Part shown: positions 60,203-64,000 of the stretch, piece after piece
Layout: every line of letters starts with the position of its first letter
Position numbering within the stretch: position 1 is the stretch's first letter
DNA from: Lachnospiraceae bacterium UBA7086
Lineage (GTDB): Bacteria > Bacillota > Clostridia > Lachnospirales > Lachnospiraceae
DNA: 64,000 nucleotides
NCBI GenBank assembly: GCA_002492525.1
Contig: DKZA01000026.1
Coordinates: forward strand, 1-64,000
Direction of reading: 5' to 3'
Program-made: the position numbers and the translations under genes
The notes under the pieces: model-generated
The model's database searches: none
What the model saw: the letters and a program-made list of their open reading frames with translations, nothing else
Told to the model about the DNA's origin: nothing

Positions 60203-62728
60203 ATGAAGGGTAAAAAGCAAATACCATATGAGAGCATCTTCCTGGCGGCCATTGTCAGTGCTGTCTGGACACTGGCCTGTGCGCTCAAAGGCATTTATCC
60301 TTTTGGGGATTATGTTCTTAGTGTGGGAGATATGAGAGAGCAGTCAATTCCCGTCTATACCTTCTTGTGGGATGTGATGCATGGGCAGAAGTCCCTTTTT
60401 TTTGACTGGGATATAGGACTTGGCAATAATATGGCCGGGGTGATCAGTCACTTTACGCTGATCAGTCCGTTTAATCTTTTTCTGCTCCTGATCAAAAGAT
60501 CTGCTGTAGAAACCGCTATGTTCTATTTCTTTTTGATTAAGATTATTGCCATTGCACTGGGAGTGCGGTTTGTGTTTCGCAGATGGTTTCCTGATCTGAA
60601 CAGGTGTCTTTTGTACGCTTTTTGTATTCTTTATACGTTCTGCCCTTTTCTGGTGGAGTATTACAGGATTCCTTCCTGGTACGACATTGCTTTTGTTTTT
60701 CCTTTTGTGATGTATTATTATGTAAAAATGATGGAAGGTCAAAGCAGAGGAATCGGCTATACGGTAAGTCTGGCGGTCTTTGGCATCATGACATTCCAGC
60801 ATACCTATATGCTGGCCGTTTTATTACTTTTGATGACAGGAGGGCTGCTTCTTATCAAGAAAGAGAAGTATGGCGATTTTGCGCTTCGATTTATCGTATC
60901 TTCCGTTCTGGCGGCCATGCTGTCATCTTGTATATTACTGCCGGGAATGGTGCAGATTATGACGGCGGGCAGACTGGAGGGGAAATTTGATCTGCTGCAG
61001 ATTCTGGAATCTGTCTATGTTTTTTTCCCGGCTAAGTGGGCTAAGATAATCAATCTGGGGATTCCTTTCGGTATGATATTGTGTGGAAGCCGGAAGAACT
61101 GGAAGAGGAAAGAGTTCCGGTGGCTGATGTATATAGATATGCTGCTGCTTTTACCAATTCTGCTGGAGAGTACGAATATGTTATGGCATGGCGGCCCTTA
61201 CGAGGGATATACCATGCGGTTTTCTTATATGCTGACCTTCTGGGTGCTGGTGAGCGGAATGTACTGTTATCAGGTGCTTCCTGGCAAAAACAGTGTATAT
61301 GGGTTGCTGGGTGTTCTGCTTCTACTTGGCATAACGTTATATTACATGGTCACCCATGATACTTCCATTATATTGATTATGCTGGTGGTAATTCTGTCCA
61401 TGCTGGCAGGGGCTGGTATATTCTATGGAAAAGAAGCCGTATATGCCAGAGGCATATTGGCTGTAGCTGCGGCAGTGAGTGTTGCTATATTATACGATAA
61501 TATCATAGATCAATATCATGTGGATGACAGCGGTGTCTATCTGTATAATACTATCCGTGATGCGGAGACAGAGGCGGACAGGCCGGTTCTTGACAGGATT
61601 AAGAGTCTGGATATTGTATCCCAGAATTACCCTCAGCTTTTGAACCGGAGCGCTATTGGAAATTATACGGCTTCGGAGGCTTATGAGCAGATCTGTTCGG
61701 TGACAGATATGGGATACGCAAGAATAGGCAACAGGATGAGCGATTGGGGAGGCACAGCTTTTTCGGATGCGCTGTTAGGAACCAAAGAAGTGATTGCTTT
61801 CGAGAATGGGGAAGCGGATCCTGTGCTGTATACGGAGAAAGTCAGGAAAGAAGATTATCAGATTTATGATTGTAATATTGTTTACGAAGATGGTATGCTG
61901 ATTCAGGAAGATTATGACATGACGGTGAAGGGAGAGGACAATTCGTTCCGGCTGCAAAATGAGATGGCAGAGAGTATTCTGGGAAAGGAAATCTTTACGC
62001 TCTATGAGACGCGGTCGGATACTCTGGAAATTCCGGTGGAGGAGGAAAGTATCCTGTATGTCTATGTGCCGGGAGAAGTGACGCCGACGGTGACAGTGCG
62101 GTCGATTGTTGTAACAGACAGCCCAAACGGAGAGCCGCAGCAGTTTTTCCCCTCGGGTTGGGATAATGGAATCATCAATCTGGGAAGATATCAGGATACG
62201 GAACTTTATGTTCGGGTTGAAAAAGAGAAAGAGATTGAAACCTTGTATTTTGCTGTGCTTCCGCTGGAGGCATTGGAACGGTGCCGGCCGGTGTATGCAG
62301 AGAACTTTCAATATACTGCATCGGGCCATTCGCTGCGGGCACAGTTGACAGGAGCGGCGGAAGGACAGAAGCTTTTTCTGCCAATTTATAATGATGCCGG
62401 ATGGGAGTGTCGGGTTAATGGAGTGTCTGTGGAGACGGAGACTTTTTTAACCGGTGGTATGTGTATCCCACTGGCCGATGGAGATAATGTTATCACACTG
62501 CGGTATTTGCCGCCGGGTATGAAGGCAGGTATTGTGTGCAGTCTGCTGGGAATTGTATTGATGGCGGTATTTTTGCGGATGCCAGACAGGATATTGCGAG
62601 ACAGCACAGGACTGCATCGGGCAGCAGGATATCTCGTTTTGGGTATCTGGGGAATTATATTGCTTGTCTTTTATGTGCTGCCTGTCATATTTCTGGTTAA
62701 GTTTGTGGTGCAGAAGATACTGCCTTAA
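60203..62728 (+). CDS. YfhO-family membrane glycosyltransferase (GT-C)
   Basis: The 841-residue protein has an early outside loop with SVGDMREQSIPVYTF (acidic GT-C-type catalytic loop), DWDIGLGNNMAGV near 71-83, about twelve membrane segments to residue 430, a long outside beta-rich domain (about 430-775) and two final membrane helices. This is the YfhO build. YfhO/GtlB-type proteins use a polyprenyl-linked sugar to modify lipoteichoic acid or related polymers outside; the GT2/DUF2304 pair at 46429-47542 could supply the donor. ATG 60203 has GGAGG six bases upstream; the earlier GTG 60182 is not needed. Confidence 0.85.
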   Translation: MKGKKQIPYESIFLAAIVSAVWTLACALKGIYPFGDYVLSVGDMREQSIPVYTFLWDVMHGQKSLFFDWDIGLGNNMAGVISHFTLISPFNLFLLLIKRSAVETAMFYFFLIKIIAIALGVRFVFRRWFPDLNRCLLYAFCILYTFCPFLVEYYRIPSWYDIAFVFPFVMYYYVKMMEGQSRGIGYTVSLAVFGIMTFQHTYMLAVLLLLMTGGLLLIKKEKYGDFALRFIVSSVLAAMLSSCILLPGMVQIMTAGRLEGKFDLLQILESVYVFFPAKWAKIINLGIPFGMILCGSRKNWKRKEFRWLMYIDMLLLLPILLESTNMLWHGGPYEGYTMRFSYMLTFWVLVSGMYCYQVLPGKNSVYGLLGVLLLLGITLYYMVTHDTSIILIMLVVILSMLAGAGIFYGKEAVYARGILAVAAAVSVAILYDNIIDQYHVDDSGVYLYNTIRDAETEADRPVLDRIKSLDIVSQNYPQLLNRSAIGNYTASEAYEQICSVTDMGYARIGNRMSDWGGTAFSDALLGTKEVIAFENGEADPVLYTEKVRKEDYQIYDCNIVYEDGMLIQEDYDMTVKGEDNSFRLQNEMAESILGKEIFTLYETRSDTLEIPVEEESILYVYVPGEVTPTVTVRSIVVTDSPNGEPQQFFPSGWDNGIINLGRYQDTELYVRVEKEKEIETLYFAVLPLEALERCRPVYAENFQYTASGHSLRAQLTGAAEGQKLFLPIYNDAGWECRVNGVSVETETFLTGGMCIPLADGDNVITLRYLPPGMKAGIVCSLLGIVLMAVFLRMPDRILRDSTGLHRAAGYLVLGIWGIILLVFYVLPVIFLVKFVVQKILP

Positions 62729-62843
62729 CAGAAGACGGAAATATGTAAGGCAGGAGGTGTACTGATAATGTCGAGAGAAAAGAAGGAACAGGGCCGGAAA
62801 GAATAAGGCAGAAACAGAACTGGGAAGGATAAGAGGAGGGAAT

Positions 62844-63365
62844 ATGAGCGACTGGAAGAACATCAAATATCTGGTGATCGATGTGGACGGCACTATGACG
62901 GATGCGGGTATCTATTATGATGAACATGGCAATGAATTAAAGAAATTCTGTACCAAGGACGCGGCAGGCTTTTTTGCCGCGAAAAAGGCCGGTATTCAGG
63001 TCCTGGTGCTGACCGGCAGGGAATGTGCCGCCACCATCAGGAGGATGGGAGAGATGAAGGTAGATTATCTGGTGCAGAACTGCAAGGATAAGGTACAGTA
63101 TCTGACAGAATTTATGCGGAAACATCAGATTGCAAAAGAAGAGATTGGGTATCTGGGAGACGATATCAACGATTTTTCCGCTATGAGTCTGTGCAGCTTC
63201 GTGGGATGTCCGGCAGATTCCTGTACGGAAGTAAAAGAGCGGGCTGATTATGTCTCCACAGTGAAGGGCGGTCACGGCGCCGTCCGGGATATCATAGAAC
63301 ACATGCTCAGAGAACGAGGAGAGTGGGAACAGATTACTGCGGAACTTTATGGAACAGGAATATAA
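62844..63365 (+). CDS. KdsC-like HAD phosphatase
   Basis: The 173-residue HAD enzyme has no cap domain: YLVIDVDGTMTDAGIYY with nucleophile D13 and acid D15, LVLTGRECA, KDKVQYLTEFM with the Lys, and GYLGDDINDFSAM with the metal-binding Asp pair. This matches 3-deoxy-D-manno-octulosonate 8-phosphate phosphatase (KdsC) and the NeuA-fused phosphatase domain. It would remove phosphate from a keto-acid sugar before CMP activation by the enzyme at 57757. Gram-positive bacteria rarely make Kdo, so a different sugar acid is likely. GAGGAGGG precedes ATG 62844. Confidence 0.87.
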   Translation: MSDWKNIKYLVIDVDGTMTDAGIYYDEHGNELKKFCTKDAAGFFAAKKAGIQVLVLTGRECAATIRRMGEMKVDYLVQNCKDKVQYLTEFMRKHQIAKEEIGYLGDDINDFSAMSLCSFVGCPADSCTEVKERADYVSTVKGGHGAVRDIIEHMLRERGEWEQITAELYGTGI

Positions 63366-63369
63366 GCGT

Positions 63370-64000
63370 ATGAAAATATTATTTTTGACAGCTGCTTACT
63401 GGCCGGCCCAGGACGGTGTATCCGTAGTGACACAGTATCTGGCGGAAGGTCTGGCGAAACGACATGAGGTATCGGTACTTGCCACACGCAGAGAGTACCC
63501 CAGGGAAGAAGAACATGAAGGGGTCAAAATACAGCGGATTGAGGCAAAACGAAGTATGTGGACCTGTATCTTTCAAGGGGAAAAGAAACGAGCCAGGGAC
63601 TATATCGAACAATATCAGCCGGACATGCTGCTTGTGGTGGGAATACAGACCTGGTGCTATGACTGGTTTATCAAAAATCTGGACAGCCTTCCGGGGAAAA
63701 AGATGCTGATGACCCACGGTTCTTCCTGTCTGGGGGAGTATCGTGTGTGGCCCAAGATCAAACAGATTCGTGTAAGAAGACGGATTCTGGCGGATCTGAT
63801 TGACGTGAATTTCGAGCGGTACTGGAAGAAATATCAGAAGGCACTGCCGGAAGGTATGGCAAAGTTTGAGGTGGTATCCTATCTTTTTGAGGGAGAAGAT
63901 CTGTATGAATATATGAAACGCTGTGGACTGCGCAACAGCATGATTTTAGAGAACGCCACACAGGACTTTTTCTTTGACAGAAAAGCCTATCTGGTGGATG
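63370..64000 (+). CDS. Glycosyltransferase family 4, N-terminal part (cut by window edge)
   Basis: The frame starts MKILFLTAAYWPAQDGVSVVTQYL, with the G-V-S acceptor loop of GT4 enzymes, and continues through the end of the window (about 210 residues seen) without a stop. YQPDMLLVVGIQTWCYDWF and MLMTHGSSC near 105-115 fit the first Rossmann domain. The donor domain lies outside the window, so the call rests on the N-terminal half. The start is 5 nt after the KdsC-like stop, so it belongs to the same operon. It could be the transferase for the CMP-sugar, though GT4 enzymes usually use other donors. Confidence 0.75.
   Translation, partial: MKILFLTAAYWPAQDGVSVVTQYLAEGLAKRHEVSVLATRREYPREEEHEGVKIQRIEAKRSMWTCIFQGEKKRARDYIEQYQPDMLLVVGIQTWCYDWFIKNLDSLPGKKMLMTHGSSCLGEYRVWPKIKQIRVRRRILADLIDVNFERYWKKYQKALPEGMAKFEVVSYLFEGEDLYEYMKRCGLRNSMILENATQDFFFDRKAYLVD

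Noticed and set aside
62768..62806. 12-codon frame with a good AGGAGG site upstream of the KdsC-like gene
   Set aside because: Translation is possible, but the charged peptide has no attenuator-like codon run or hairpin next to it; too little to call a leader gene.

Overview
The window looks like the chromosome of a Gram-positive gut-type Firmicute, most likely a member of the Lachnospiraceae (Clostridium cluster XIVa). This is inferred from the strong AGGAGG-type ribosome sites, the many ATGA and TGATG stop/start overlaps, the family mix (DUF6056, DUF5672, GT17, GT-D, CotH, CDP-glycerol-transferase-like and YfhO proteins) and the absence of Gram-negative outer-membrane export genes. No rRNA, tRNA or CRISPR array is seen.

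Layout. (1) 1-1387 is AT-rich and decayed: a gutted Mrr-type restriction endonuclease reads into the 3' end of an IS1595-type transposase, followed by a possible terminator. (2) 1323-2429 is a small regulatory operon: a textbook promoter overlapped by two copies of a GTAAC-type palindrome, a MarR regulator and a flavodoxin-domain protein. (3) 2430-2692 holds six 15-bp tandem repeats and a promoter (TTGCCA-N17-TATAAT). (4) From 2693 to the right edge there are 49 genes, all on the + strand, many overlapping or nearly so: one very large surface-polysaccharide locus that continues past the window.

The locus falls into modules. 2693-10931: deacetylase-like protein, two complete asparagine-synthetase-type amidotransferases, an SGNH/DltD-like membrane protein, GT4 and GT2. 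10943-23675: two GT11 fucosyltransferases plus a degenerate relative, an ABC flippase, DUF6056, DUF5672, GT17, a Wzy-like polymerase, one GT4 and two GT2. 23781-32771: the initiating phosphoglycosyltransferase behind its own likely promoter, a pyruvyltransferase, a Wzx flippase, a GH88/105-like enzyme, a second Wzy and a GT26-GT4 fusion. 32771-36560: a tandem pair of membrane-anchored CotH-type kinases. 36583-50779: further glycosyltransferases, radical SAM/SPASM enzyme, GT-D, O-acetyltransferases, a second ABC flippase and a GT2/DUF2304 pair, with a striking 135-nt inverted-repeat element at 37834-37968. 50823-54654: the wbp/wlb pathway for a 2,3-diacetamido uronic acid nucleotide. 54667-63365: a glutaminase-dead asparagine-synthetase-like protein, a CDP-glycerol/KpsC-type transferase, a CMP-sugar synthetase, a DRE-TIM aldolase fusion, YfhO and a KdsC-type phosphatase. 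A GT4 runs off the edge.

How it fits together: the initiating transferase loads a sugar phosphate on undecaprenyl phosphate, about twenty glycosyltransferases extend it, and Wzx or one of two PglK-like ABC flippases export it. Wzy-type proteins polymerise it, and pyruvyl, O-acyl, amide and perhaps phosphoryl (CotH) groups decorate it. One Wzx, two ABC flippases and two polymerases suggest at least two glycans are encoded. The most novel parts are the aldolase/CMP-synthetase/phosphatase module, the dead-glutaminase amidotransferase beside the diacetamido-uronate genes, the CotH pair and the structured repeat at 37.9 kb.
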